Assembly: GCA_947460825.1 (NCBI GenBank) | Contig: CANHHA010000003.1 | Location: 1-64,000, forward strand | Length of the DNA stretch: 64,000 nt | Reading direction: 5' to 3' | Source: Flavobacteriales bacterium | GTDB taxonomy: Bacteria; Bacteroidota; Bacteroidia; Flavobacteriales_D; Crocinitomicaceae | Shown: positions 33,322 to 42,952 of the stretch, piece after piece | Position numbering within the stretch: the first letter of the stretch is position 1 | Layout of the letters: each line of letters begins with the position of its first letter | Notes under the pieces: generated by a model | Seen by the model: the letters and a program-made list of their open reading frames with translations, nothing else | What the model was told of the DNA's origin: nothing | Databases searched by the model: none | Program-made: the position numbers and the translations under genes

Positions 33322-36300
33322 ATGAATTTTCAAAAGCTTAATGCCTTAATTGGTTGGACTGTATTTGCGATTGCCACCAGTGTTTATCTAATGACCATGG
33401 AATCAACCGCCAGTCTTTGGGATTGCGGCGAATACATTACTGCTGCCTATAAACTAGAGGTTGGTCACCCTCCAGGGGCACCCTTATTCATGGTGTTAGG
33501 GCGATTATTTTCTTTTTTCGCAGCCCCTGAATCGGTGGCGCTTTGGATTAATGCCCTTTCGGCTATTTCTAGCTCACTGACCATTTTATTTATGTTTTGG
33601 TCCATGAGCATTTTACTAAAAAAACTGGTGCTAAACCAAAAGGGCTACATAAACACTGCCGACGGAATCATGGTAATTTCTGCTTCTGCTATTGCGGCTT
33701 TAGCGTATACCTTTTCAGACTCCTTTTGGTTTTCAGCGGTTGAAGGAGAGGTGTATGCGATGGCTTCCTTATTCACTGCGGTTATTTTTTGGGCGGCGCT
33801 GAAGTGGGATGAGGAGATGAATCTTGCTGTCGATGGGAATTCAGCACCAAACCGTTGGATTTTAATCATTTTCTTCATGCTTGGCTTGGCTGTTGGAGTT
33901 CACTTGTTGGGAATCCTTGTGGTTCCTGCGATTGGTTATCTGGTGTACTTTAACGTTTCAAAGAAAATAACTCCGTTATGGTTGGTTCTTACCGGGCTTA
34001 TTTCCGTGCTTGCCTTGGGTTTTATACAAGAAGGGATTATACCCGGATCCATTGCACTTGCAAGTTCTTTTGAGGTAGCGTTTGTAAACTCATTCGGATT
34101 GCCTTTTTACAGTGGAACCTTGTTCTTCTTTGTATTATTAATTGGAGGATGCATTTTCGCAATACGATATGCAAGAAAAAAACAACGCACCATTCTTTAC
34201 AATGTAATCATGGGTTTAACGGTGTTACTTATCGGTTATGGATCATTTGCTGTCATCGTTATTCGTTCCAACGCGAATACGCCGCTTGATGAAAACGACC
34301 CAGAAAACTTGGTTACCCTTCATTCCTACTTAAAACGCGAACAATACGGTTCCAATCCGATACTTTTTGGGCAATATTGGAATTCTTTTCGCTTAAATGA
34401 AACCTTAAATGAAAATGGTCAGGCCCAACTAACCTCCAAAGATGGTTGGGGAGACCTTTCGGCATATTACCTACGTCGGTTTGTAGTTCAAGAAGGAGAG
34501 AGCGATGTGAAAGCATTCGTGAAGAAAGCGGATGCAGAAGCGTGGATGAATACAAACAAAGGGGCATATACCTTAACAGAAAAGTATTACGAAAGCAATA
34601 GCTCAATCCGTATTGGGGCAGAACCAGCGTATGCACAATCCACCTTCCTTCCTCGAATGTATGCAGAAACACCGCAACACATCCAAGGGTATAAAGAATG
34701 GAGCGGTTATGACCCAGCAGATGGGGCTAATGATGAATTAGGAAGAGACGGAATGCGCCTTCCAACCATGGGTGAAAACCTCACTTACCTCTTTCGATAT
34801 CAGGTGAATTGGATGTATGTTCGTTATTTATTGTGGAATTTTTCTGGGCGGCAGAATGACATCCAAGGTCATGGAGACAACCTGCGTGGAAATTGGATTA
34901 GTGGCATAGATTGGGTGGATGCACCAAATGTTGGTCCGGCGGATGCACAACCCTACTACACCTCAGAAAACCCCGCACATAATCGGTTCTTTTTAATTCC
35001 CTTAGCCCTCATTCTATTGGGTATATTTTTTCACTTTTATCGTGCGCCAAAGGATGCGTTTGTATTAACCTTAGCCTTTTTGTTTACCGGGTTAGCGATT
35101 GTACTCTATTTGAATCAAAAGCCGCTTGAGCCAAGGGAACGGGACTACGCATACTCAGGTTCTTTCTATTTCTTTGCAATGTGGTTGGCGTTTGGCGTGT
35201 ATGCCCTGTATGATTTTATAAGCACCTTCGATAAAAAACTTTTGATCAAGCTCTCTTATTTCTTAGGCGGTGGCTTGGTATTGTTTTTAATTACGGGTTA
35301 TGGCCGCATGGGGTTTGTGCTCCTCTTAATTTTATCCATGTTTATAGGGCTCTCGTACCTGCTGCGTAACATAAAACTGAGTGGCAACGCTCCCGTTATT
35401 GTAATCAGTCTTTTGGGCTTACTAGCGCCTATACTAATGGGCACACAGGGTTGGGATGATCATAACCGCAGTGGAAAAACTTCTGCACGCGATTTAGCAT
35501 ACAACTATTTGAATTCTTGTAAAAAGAATGGCATCTTATTCACCAATGGAGATAATGATACCTTCCCCTTGTGGTACTTACAAGAAGTTGAAGGGAAACG
35601 AACCGATGTTCGTGTATGTAACCTTTCACTCATGGGAACCGACTGGTATACCAATCAGATGAAAATGAAAGCCTATGATTCAGATGCGCTACCTATTGAA
35701 TACAGAGAAGATCAAATCTTAATGTTCGCAGGAAATACCGATCAAGTGTATTTCCTTCCTTTGCTAGAGCTTATTGGTCTAAGTAACGATGAAGCCCTGT
35801 TGAGAAAAGTTATCGACATGAGGCTAAAGAAAAACAAGGCCGTTGCGTCACAAGTCGTTAACTATTTTAACGGAAAGATGGGTGCTTTACGATCTTCCTT
35901 TTCCGTAACACAGCCTGATTTACAGATTGCGTTCGATAAAATCTGGAATCAAATCACATCTACCGATACGGTAAATCTATCCACGAATATTCTTGGGAAA
36001 TTCACGGGAATAAACCAAATCTTCCAAAGTGTACAGCAAGGTTCAATAAAAATTGAAGACGGTGGGGCAAAAGAATTACAAACGCTCTTTGATGAATTTG
36101 AAAAGCCTTGGATGAGTGTTGACCTAAAGGATGCCATGGAATTTGTTCACCAAGATGAAAACTTCATCGTTGATCGCGATGGAAACCATATTTATTTTTT
36201 CCCTTCTAGTAAATTTTATTTGCCGGTTAATACAACCAATGCCTTAGCGTCGGCAGTTATATCGAAAGGACAGGTAAGCCAATGTGCCAAGGAGATTGAA

Positions 36301-37329
36301 TTTGCATTTAATGAAGATCAAGACCGGTATTTAACTCGTGATGAACTTATGATGATGGATATTGTAGCCAACAATGACTGGAAACGAGGTGTTTATTTTT
36401 CAAGTAATCGCGGGTCCTCGTTCTCTCTAGCCTTATTAAATGGTGGATGGGTAAAACAAGTAGGGCTTGCGTATGTCTTGAGTCCGTTAAAAACGGCCAT
36501 TACAGATTTCTATGATCGAAACGAAATGCACCGAACTATTTTCAATGTATTTCAATATGGTGATATGGCTAACCCATCGGTACTAACCGATTACTATGCC
36601 AGAAGACATACCACGCAATACAGGGCTAATTTCCTGATTTTAGCGGAGCAATTTTATCTTCAAAACAATGCCAAAAAGGCCATTAATCTGCTAGATAAAT
36701 CGCTAGAAGTAATGCCGGTTGGGACGGTGATGGATTTCACCGAAGTAAACGCATGTGACCCCATGAATATGTTAACGTATAATCAAAACAACCGCGGGTA
36801 CATGTACGGTGGTCAAGAAATTCGCGCAAAATGTAGTGGAAACCTAAATGAGCATGTCCAACTTTATTATTTATGTAAAGCCGACGGCAAAGGAGCCGCC
36901 TTGGGCAATAAACTTATGGACCAATACGAAAGCATTCTTAATTTTTACGAATTCACCGCTGCGGAGATCAGTACAAACGTTCAAAATACCGCAGATTTAT
37001 TTGCTGTTACCGATGCCATCTTTAAAATGTATTCCACCCTAGAAGACCCTAAGGTTGATGCGGAAAACAGTGCGTTTGGTAAGCGATTGAAAAAGAGCCT
37101 GGATCGTGTTTACAAAAAAATTATGCCGAGTATGACTTCAAAATTGATTGCGCTCGGAAATGACGCTGGAGAAGATGCTAGAATGGGCATTGGGGTGTAT
37201 GGCCAACGGTACGAATCCTTGATGGGGAATTTAAGAGCCATTGGTGAACATTACGGCTACTTACCTAAAACAGAGGCCCCAGCGTCAACGAACGAGACCC
37301 CGAATACGACGCTCCCGATGATGCAATAA
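33322..37329 (+). CDS. DUF2723 (TMEM260-like) GT-C membrane glycosyltransferase
   Basis: A 1335-residue inner-membrane protein. The N-terminal DUF2723 domain has the signature LWDCGEYITAAYKLEVGHPP, with acidic DCGE where GT-C enzymes place the catalytic acid, followed by many membrane helices to about residue 740 (for example PLEPRERDYAYSGSFYFFAM). The C-terminal 550 residues are soluble and probably periplasmic. TMEM260, the human family member, is a protein O-mannosyltransferase; Bacteroidota members are assumed to transfer a lipid-linked sugar but the acceptor is unknown. ATG 33322 starts the conserved part; the upstream 25 codons lack support. The next gene begins 1 base after the stop. 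Confidence 0.85.
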   Translation: MNFQKLNALIGWTVFAIATSVYLMTMESTASLWDCGEYITAAYKLEVGHPPGAPLFMVLGRLFSFFAAPESVALWINALSAISSSLTILFMFWSMSILLKKLVLNQKGYINTADGIMVISASAIAALAYTFSDSFWFSAVEGEVYAMASLFTAVIFWAALKWDEEMNLAVDGNSAPNRWILIIFFMLGLAVGVHLLGILVVPAIGYLVYFNVSKKITPLWLVLTGLISVLALGFIQEGIIPGSIALASSFEVAFVNSFGLPFYSGTLFFFVLLIGGCIFAIRYARKKQRTILYNVIMGLTVLLIGYGSFAVIVIRSNANTPLDENDPENLVTLHSYLKREQYGSNPILFGQYWNSFRLNETLNENGQAQLTSKDGWGDLSAYYLRRFVVQEGESDVKAFVKKADAEAWMNTNKGAYTLTEKYYESNSSIRIGAEPAYAQSTFLPRMYAETPQHIQGYKEWSGYDPADGANDELGRDGMRLPTMGENLTYLFRYQVNWMYVRYLLWNFSGRQNDIQGHGDNLRGNWISGIDWVDAPNVGPADAQPYYTSENPAHNRFFLIPLALILLGIFFHFYRAPKDAFVLTLAFLFTGLAIVLYLNQKPLEPRERDYAYSGSFYFFAMWLAFGVYALYDFISTFDKKLLIKLSYFLGGGLVLFLITGYGRMGFVLLLILSMFIGLSYLLRNIKLSGNAPVIVISLLGLLAPILMGTQGWDDHNRSGKTSARDLAYNYLNSCKKNGILFTNGDNDTFPLWYLQEVEGKRTDVRVCNLSLMGTDWYTNQMKMKAYDSDALPIEYREDQILMFAGNTDQVYFLPLLELIGLSNDEALLRKVIDMRLKKNKAVASQVVNYFNGKMGALRSSFSVTQPDLQIAFDKIWNQITSTDTVNLSTNILGKFTGINQIFQSVQQGSIKIEDGGAKELQTLFDEFEKPWMSVDLKDAMEFVHQDENFIVDRDGNHIYFFPSSKFYLPVNTTNALASAVISKGQVSQCAKEIEFAFNEDQDRYLTRDELMMMDIVANNDWKRGVYFSSNRGSSFSLALLNGGWVKQVGLAYVLSPLKTAITDFYDRNEMHRTIFNVFQYGDMANPSVLTDYYARRHTTQYRANFLILAEQFYLQNNAKKAINLLDKSLEVMPVGTVMDFTEVNACDPMNMLTYNQNNRGYMYGGQEIRAKCSGNLNEHVQLYYLCKADGKGAALGNKLMDQYESILNFYEFTAAEISTNVQNTADLFAVTDAIFKMYSTLEDPKVDAENSAFGKRLKKSLDRVYKKIMPSMTSKLIALGNDAGEDARMGIGVYGQRYESLMGNLRAIGEHYGYLPKTEAPASTNETPNTTLPMMQ

Positions 37330-37330
37330 G

Positions 37331-37948
37331 ATGTGGTGGGTTATTTGGCGATATACATGGATGAAATTGCTGTTCCCTCAATTTAATTGGGAAGTAAAGA
37401 AGAGTCCTCACGTGTATCTCACCTTCGATGATGGCCCACATCCAATCGTTACCCAAAAGGTCTTGCGTATTTTAAATACATATGGCATTAAGGCTACCTT
37501 TTTTTGTGTGGGTAAAAACGCCCAAGCTTATCCTGAACTCATTGAGGCGTTAAAAAAAGAAGGGCATTGCATTGGCAATCACACCTTTGCACATGAAAAA
37601 GGATGGAAAACGGGTAGAAAATCATATTTAAGGTCTGTTGATGCGACCGGCAAAATTTTTGAATCAAGACTGTTTCGCCCTCCTTACGGTAAAATAAATC
37701 CATTTTGCATTCGCGCAGTAAAGCGGCGGGGATATAAAATCATTATGTGGTCGTGGCTGAGTAGAGATTACAATCGCAGCATTAGCAACCAACAAATCAT
37801 CGTTGCTGCCAATGGAGTTAAGGCCGGCGACATCATGGTTTTTCATGATAGTCAAAAAACAGAAGACCGCATCGAAACGCTCCTGCATGAAATTATCCCG
37901 ATGATCCAAGCTAAAAAGCTTACATTCCGTACCTTTATGGACCTATGA
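37331..37948 (+). CDS. polysaccharide deacetylase (NodB domain, CE4)
   Basis: A 205-residue CE4 enzyme. Motif 1 VYLTFDDGPHP (catalytic base and metal Asp), motif 2 GNHTFAHEKG (metal His pair), motif 3 RLFRPPYGK, and MVFHDSQKT near the end supplies the motif-5 His. Members remove N-acetyl groups from peptidoglycan, chitin-like or surface polysaccharides. The N-terminal segment (WWVIWRYTWMKLLF) is hydrophobic enough for membrane association, not a clear cleaved signal. It starts 1 base after the DUF2723 gene and overlaps the kinase gene by 4 bases (ATGA). Confidence 0.9.
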   Translation: MWWVIWRYTWMKLLFPQFNWEVKKSPHVYLTFDDGPHPIVTQKVLRILNTYGIKATFFCVGKNAQAYPELIEALKKEGHCIGNHTFAHEKGWKTGRKSYLRSVDATGKIFESRLFRPPYGKINPFCIRAVKRRGYKIIMWSWLSRDYNRSISNQQIIVAANGVKAGDIMVFHDSQKTEDRIETLLHEIIPMIQAKKLTFRTFMDL

Positions 37949-38820
37949 CGACCATTTCCAAAAAAAATAGACCCACATACTTCTTAGCCCTTTTGTCTAC
38001 CTACATTGTGCTTCAATTTTTATGGTGGGGATACATGCTTATTATTGAAAACCCAAAGAAGGCAACGATGGTAATTGGCGAGGGTAGTGTTTTTCTACTC
38101 ATACTCATCTACGGAATTTGGAGGTATCAATTAAGTATGAATCGTGAGTTATCATTGCACCAAAGGCAATCGAACTTCCTTCTATCTGTAACCCATGAAT
38201 TAAAAACACCCATATCTTCGGTGCAGCTCATCTTACAAACCATCATTAAACACCAATTAGAGGGGGAACAAATACGTTCATTTCTAGAAAAAGCGCTGGA
38301 TGAAAATAAAAAATCGGAATCATTAATTCAAAATATGCTGCATGCCGCAAGCATTGAAAATCAACGCATCGAATTATTTAGAGATGTGATCGATAGCCTT
38401 GAATTCAGTCAGTCCCTTGAAAAGCAATTGCACGAAACTTATCACAACACACCATTTGTGATGAGCTGTCCTAGTATATTCTCTTTTGAAGCTGATCGCT
38501 TTATGCTTGAGCGTGTTGTAATTCAATTAGTCGACAATAGCGTGAAATATAACGCCACCAATGTACATATTTCATTCAAGGAGGGCGGCTCCGAATTCAG
38601 TATCACTGTGGCGGATAACGGCAGTGGAATCAACGAGGCTGACCGACCTTTTATTTTCGATAAGTTTTACCGTTCCGGTGATGAAAATAAACGCGAAAAA
38701 CCTGGAACGGGCCTCGGACTTTATATCGCCAGTCAATTTATTGAATTACATCATGGAAAAATCGGTTTTTCCGAGAACGAACCGCACGGATCCATCTTTA
38801 CTATAACACTGCCAAAATGA
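37945..38820 (+). CDS. membrane sensor histidine kinase without adjacent response regulator
   Basis: A 291-residue kinase. Two membrane helices (about residues 12-34 and 43-60) flank a very short periplasmic loop, so the signal is probably sensed in the membrane. HisKA has His84 in SVTHELKTPIS; the ATPase part has DNSVKYNA (N box), VADNGSGI (G1), FDKFYRSGD (F box) and GTGLGLYI (G2). It overlaps the deacetylase gene and gpmI by 4 bases each (ATGA), so translation is coupled. No response regulator is encoded in the window. Confidence 0.92.
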   Translation: MTTISKKNRPTYFLALLSTYIVLQFLWWGYMLIIENPKKATMVIGEGSVFLLILIYGIWRYQLSMNRELSLHQRQSNFLLSVTHELKTPISSVQLILQTIIKHQLEGEQIRSFLEKALDENKKSESLIQNMLHAASIENQRIELFRDVIDSLEFSQSLEKQLHETYHNTPFVMSCPSIFSFEADRFMLERVVIQLVDNSVKYNATNVHISFKEGGSEFSITVADNGSGINEADRPFIFDKFYRSGDENKREKPGTGLGLYIASQFIELHHGKIGFSENEPHGSIFTITLPK

Positions 38821-40328
38821 ATAAAAAGGTAGGATTAATCATCCTTGATGGTTGGGGAATTGGTGATCAATCGAGCGCAGATGCGATTTATCATTCGAAC
38901 ACCCCTTACATGGATCAGGTTTTATTGAATTACCCGAACAGTACCCTAATCGCCTGTGGCGAAGCTGTTGGCCTTCCCGCAGGACAAATGGGAAATTCAG
39001 AGGTTGGACATCTAAACATTGGGGCGGGAAGAATTGTCTATCAAGAACTCTCACGCATTAACAATGCTATACAGGACCGAAGCTTCTTCAATAACCAAAC
39101 CTTACTGGATGCATTTGACTATGCGTCAAAGAACCACTGTAAGATACATTTACTAGGCTTAGTTTCGCATGGAGGGGTTCACAGTGCATTTAATCACCTA
39201 GAAGCCTTGATTGACCTGTGCATAGAAAAGGATGCAAAAAAGGTATTCATACATGCCATCACCGATGGCCGTGACTGCGATCCACAATCCGCGATTATCG
39301 ATTTTTCGGCACTTGAGCAGCGTTTAACCCGGAACGTAAAAATCGCGTCCGTCATCGGGAGATATTATGCAATGGATCGTGATCGCCGTTGGGAACGGGT
39401 AGAGAAAGCATATAAGCTCTATGTAAGCGGGGAAGGCACACGTATTGAATCTGCCACTGAAGCCATCCGAAAATCATATGATGACGGCATTACTGATGAG
39501 TTTATCAATCCCATACTTTGTGATCAAGAGGGTTTAATCGGACCTGGAGACGTAGTAATTAGTTTCAATTTCAGAACCGATCGCCCGCGAGAAATAGCGG
39601 AAGTGCTTTCTCAACGTGAAATTGCTGGTTTCGATATGAAGCCTTTGGAGTTATACTATGTAACGATGACTAATTACGATGATTCATTTTCCAATATGCA
39701 CATCGTTTTTCAAAAAGACCATTTAGAGCAAACCTTAGGCGAAGTATTAGCTACTAATGGTAAAACTCAAGTTCGTATTGCGGAAACTGAAAAATACCCT
39801 CACGTAACCTATTTTTTTAATGGCGGCCGAGAAGAGAACTTTGAACATGAAACACGGTTAATGATTAATTCTCCAAAAGTTGCCACCTATGACTTACAGC
39901 CGGAAATGAGCGCAGAAGAGGTAACATCAACACTGATTTCACATGTGAAACAACACGTTCCTGATTTCTTCTGTCTAAATTTTGCGAATCCGGACATGGT
40001 TGGTCATACCGGAGTTTATGATGCTATCGTAAAGGCTGTAGAAACGGTAGATAAAAACCTAAAAGAAATCATTGAGACCCTGCTTCCGCTTGGATACGCT
40101 TTTATGGTCATTGCGGATCACGGCAATGCCGATTACGTCTTAAACCCGGATGGAACACCAAATACTGCACATAGTTTAAACAAGGTGCCTTGTGTTTTGA
40201 TTGGATGCGATAATGAGGGGTTAACAGATGGCCTCTTGGCAGATGTTGCACCATCCGTTTTAGCACTCATGGAATTGCCTCAACCCGCCCAAATGAGTGG
40301 AAAATCGCTGATTAAAAAAGGGGCCTAA
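38817..40328 (+). CDS. gpmI: 2,3-bisphosphoglycerate-independent phosphoglycerate mutase
   Basis: A 503-residue alkaline-phosphatase-superfamily enzyme. Asp11 in LIILDGWGIG and nucleophile Ser61 in MGNSEVGHLNIGAGR, then HAITDGRDCDP, NFRTDRPREI, NFANPDMVGHTG and VIADHGNADY complete the two-Mn site. It interconverts 3- and 2-phosphoglycerate in glycolysis. Cotranscription with envelope genes is uncommon. The TAA stop lies in the loop of a hairpin that serves as terminator for the convergent TPR gene. Confidence 0.96.
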   Translation: MNKKVGLIILDGWGIGDQSSADAIYHSNTPYMDQVLLNYPNSTLIACGEAVGLPAGQMGNSEVGHLNIGAGRIVYQELSRINNAIQDRSFFNNQTLLDAFDYASKNHCKIHLLGLVSHGGVHSAFNHLEALIDLCIEKDAKKVFIHAITDGRDCDPQSAIIDFSALEQRLTRNVKIASVIGRYYAMDRDRRWERVEKAYKLYVSGEGTRIESATEAIRKSYDDGITDEFINPILCDQEGLIGPGDVVISFNFRTDRPREIAEVLSQREIAGFDMKPLELYYVTMTNYDDSFSNMHIVFQKDHLEQTLGEVLATNGKTQVRIAETEKYPHVTYFFNGGREENFEHETRLMINSPKVATYDLQPEMSAEEVTSTLISHVKQHVPDFFCLNFANPDMVGHTGVYDAIVKAVETVDKNLKEIIETLLPLGYAFMVIADHGNADYVLNPDGTPNTAHSLNKVPCVLIGCDNEGLTDGLLADVAPSVLALMELPQPAQMSGKSLIKKGA

Positions 40329-40334
40329 GCCCCT
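40313..40334 (-). terminator. terminator of the TPR gene, overlapping the gpmI stop
   Basis: AGGGGC, loop TTAG, GCCCCT (on the minus strand, 40334-40319) followed by TTTTTT (40318-40313). The T-run exists only for leftward transcription. The loop contains the complement of the gpmI TAA. Confidence 0.65.
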
Positions 40335-40338
40335 CGTA

Positions 40339-41952
40339 TTATTTAATTCCTAAAATTTGCTTTGCCTGGGTATCGTTTGGATCAAGACCGTAAACGATCT
40401 GGAAATAGTCCAGCACTTTAGTTTTGTCTTTTTCAGCAGAGGAAGCGTAATAGTTTCCCATGTAGCGAGCTGATTCAATGACCATCTTCTTGTTGGTGTC
40501 TTTTTTACGGTCATCGCCAACCACTACCTCTAACACTTTCGCATAATGTGGTTTAGCCAACCAACGCTCATTTTGTAAATCCATTTGGTAATTACTTCTC
40601 GCTCTCCATAAATAAGCAGGTGCATAATTAGGCGACATCGCCGCAACTTTACCAAACAAGGTATCTGCTTCTATAAAGTTCTTTGGTCCAGCATAATAAC
40701 ATTGGCCTAAGTTATATACTTCAGCCAGCGTTAATTCTACTAAGGCTTGTCGCTTCAAATACATTTCAATGGCCTTATCATATTTTTTCATTTTATAATA
40801 AGACTTGGCAATTTCAAGAGTCAACTCTTTTGCTGCATTTTCATTCATCCCTGCTGCGCGTTCCCATTCTAATAAACCAAGTGAATCCTGCCCAAGTTTC
40901 ATTAACAAGGACCCTCTGATTTTGTAGTCGATAAAGTTAATGTTTGCCGCTGGGACCAACGTAAAAAAACGATCGCTTGCATCTAGGCCATATTGTGCGC
41001 CTCCTTTGTAATCTTGACATTCTGCATAAGATCCAGCCAACATTCGCTCCGTATAAAAATTTCGAAAACCCGCTTGGTTAATGGTATTAACCTCACCGAT
41101 TACTTCACAATATTGCTTTGCAGCAAACATGGCATTCGCATATCGATATCTTGATTCAACGTTGCTGTTTAGTGCAAGGTATTTTTTCCAATCTTGAATC
41201 GCAAGTTTCATTTTATCAAAGCGCATGAACATCTCTGCACGTTCGCGATACGCAGGAGCAAAGGTTGAATCAATTGCGATTGCTTCTTTGTATATTTTGT
41301 TAGCATCATCATAATTCTGGGCAGCTTGATAAATGTTCGCAACACGAAGTTTACCACGAGGTGAATTCTTATTAATATCCAATACGATGTTATAGCTTTT
41401 AATAGCCGGACTCGCGTCTTGCGGGGTTTTAGCGTACAATGCATCCCCTTGAAGCAAGTAGTTGTCTTCATTGGATGGGTCTTTAGTAATTGCTTCCTGA
41501 AGCAATGTCAAGGCTTGATCAAGGTCTTTATTTTCAGACTCGATATACATTTCTGCAATTCCACGAATTACTTCAGCTCTTTTGATGTTTGTTTTCTTTC
41601 CTTTGGTAAGTTCCATTGCTTTCAAAACTTCAGCTTGAGCACCCGTCTTATCTCCTTTTAACCAGAGCACACGGAATTTACCAATGAATGGCATCGGCGT
41701 AAGTTTATCCATCTCATATCCTTTGTTCCATACAAGAATTGCTGAGTCCACCTCACCTTTCTCAAAGTAACAATCGCCATAGTAAAAATACACATCGCCA
41801 TTGGTTGGTTCCTTGGCTACTAGCGCTTTGAAATCAATTAAAGCGTCGGCATAGCGCTCATTTTCTGTTTTTTTGATTGCTTCGCTCAAGGTCTGCGCAA
41901 ACAAACCACTTACTGAAAGAAATAGCGCAGAAAATAATACTGTTGTTTTCAT
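40339..41952 (-). CDS. periplasmic tetratricopeptide-repeat protein
   Basis: A 537-residue exported protein with signal peptide TTVLFSALFLSVSGLFAQ and TPR-like helix pairs throughout (ENERYADALIDFKALVAKEP, PTNGDVYFYYGDCYFEKGEV, AIDSTFAPAYRERAEMFM, KYDKAIEMYLKRQALVEL). Such proteins act as scaffolds; a homologue often follows the exb-tonB-pstS genes in Bacteroidota. Start ATG 41952 gives the signal peptide at once; an ATG-less extension to 41973 is not needed. It has its own strong promoter and a terminator 5 bases past the stop. Confidence 0.85.
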   Translation of the reverse strand: MKTTVLFSALFLSVSGLFAQTLSEAIKKTENERYADALIDFKALVAKEPTNGDVYFYYGDCYFEKGEVDSAILVWNKGYEMDKLTPMPFIGKFRVLWLKGDKTGAQAEVLKAMELTKGKKTNIKRAEVIRGIAEMYIESENKDLDQALTLLQEAITKDPSNEDNYLLQGDALYAKTPQDASPAIKSYNIVLDINKNSPRGKLRVANIYQAAQNYDDANKIYKEAIAIDSTFAPAYRERAEMFMRFDKMKLAIQDWKKYLALNSNVESRYRYANAMFAAKQYCEVIGEVNTINQAGFRNFYTERMLAGSYAECQDYKGGAQYGLDASDRFFTLVPAANINFIDYKIRGSLLMKLGQDSLGLLEWERAAGMNENAAKELTLEIAKSYYKMKKYDKAIEMYLKRQALVELTLAEVYNLGQCYYAGPKNFIEADTLFGKVAAMSPNYAPAYLWRARSNYQMDLQNERWLAKPHYAKVLEVVVGDDRKKDTNKKMVIESARYMGNYYASSAEKDKTKVLDYFQIVYGLDPNDTQAKQILGIK

Positions 41953-41988
41953 GATATAAAATTTAAAACTCACCTACAATTGCTTTGC

Positions 41989-42019
41989 CAAAGTTACTTT
42001 GGAATTCGGTTAACGCAAA
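41989..42019 (-). promoter_or_regulatory. Bacteroidota sigma-A promoter of the TPR gene
   Basis: Minus-strand TTTG (42019-42016), 19 bases, TAACTTTG (41996-41989): a perfect consensus match, 36 bases before the ATG. Confidence 0.8.
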
Positions 42020-42034
42020 GAAATTAATAAAAAA

Positions 42035-42952
42035 TTACTGTGTTGTTAATTGGATTAAACGGACCGGGGCCTTGGCTGGCACCAATTCAGATTTTTGTAT
42101 AATTAACTGCCCTTTCTCTCCAATCATAAATAAAACAAATCCTGTATTTAATCCCGATCGATTTCCTTTATTTATCATCCACATTTCTCGATGTAATGGA
42201 TACTCTTTTGTCCAAATTGTACCTGCAAATGGTTGAAATCCTTCTTCTCCGTCATGTTGGCTTACGTGCATTACGTTGACGCTATCTAGAAAATTCATTA
42301 CTTCAAAATCCTCTTGATCTGAAATCCAATTAACACCAATTACTCCTATGGCTTGCTTATTATGTTTCACATAGTCGATTACTTGCTCATTTGAATTCAG
42401 TGCGTATACATTTTTTGACAAGGTTGACTTTCCAGATAATTTGGTTAGGTAGTTAAAATTAGCTGAATTCACTTTGTCAAAAACAATTTTTACTGGCCGA
42501 CCACTCCCCTTCCATGTGGCACCATCAGAGGATATCCACGCCTTAAGTCGATCCAAAGAAATTGAAGTGTCTGTGTTATCTGGATGTATGATAAGCGCTA
42601 CTGCGTCATACGCAATTAAATCACTCTGAACCTGAACATTTTGAGATTTCAAGAACTTTTTCTCTTTGTCTGTGAAGTCTCGAGAAATACAAATAGTTTT
42701 CACTTTATTATCAAAAAACGCTTTGACAATATCTCCTTCCGGAAGATAGCTTGGCTTAACTGTTGCTTTAGGGAACAAACTTTGGAACGTATAAATACTT
42801 GTGGTAAATAAGGGTTTGTATGAATCCTCCAAAAACACTTCAATGTTGCCTCGACCGTGCGTATCAGACTGATAAGCGAGTGGGTTTTCATGCGTTTCGC
42901 AAGCGGCAAGAGCCAAGACTCCAATTAATCCTAATATTAATTTAATCCCCAT
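42035..42952 (-). CDS. PstS-like substrate-binding lipoprotein
   Basis: A 305-residue lipoprotein: signal with lipobox ALAAC, then a periplasmic-binding-protein fold with PBP-II motifs (GNIEVFLEDSYKPLF, ICISRDFTDKEKKF, YDAVALIIHPDN, AIGVIGVNWISD). Phosphate-binding PstS proteins share this pattern, but no pstCAB permease genes lie nearby; it is instead the last gene behind exbB-exbD-exbD-tonB. A role in the TonB system or in holding a ligand in the periplasm is possible. ATG 42952 overlaps the small membrane gene by 11 bases; the frame's extension to 42991 would lie further inside that gene. Confidence 0.8.
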   Translation of the reverse strand: MGIKLILGLIGVLALAACETHENPLAYQSDTHGRGNIEVFLEDSYKPLFTTSIYTFQSLFPKATVKPSYLPEGDIVKAFFDNKVKTICISRDFTDKEKKFLKSQNVQVQSDLIAYDAVALIIHPDNTDTSISLDRLKAWISSDGATWKGSGRPVKIVFDKVNSANFNYLTKLSGKSTLSKNVYALNSNEQVIDYVKHNKQAIGVIGVNWISDQEDFEVMNFLDSVNVMHVSQHDGEEGFQPFAGTIWTKEYPLHREMWMINKGNRSGLNTGFVLFMIGEKGQLIIQKSELVPAKAPVRLIQLTTQ

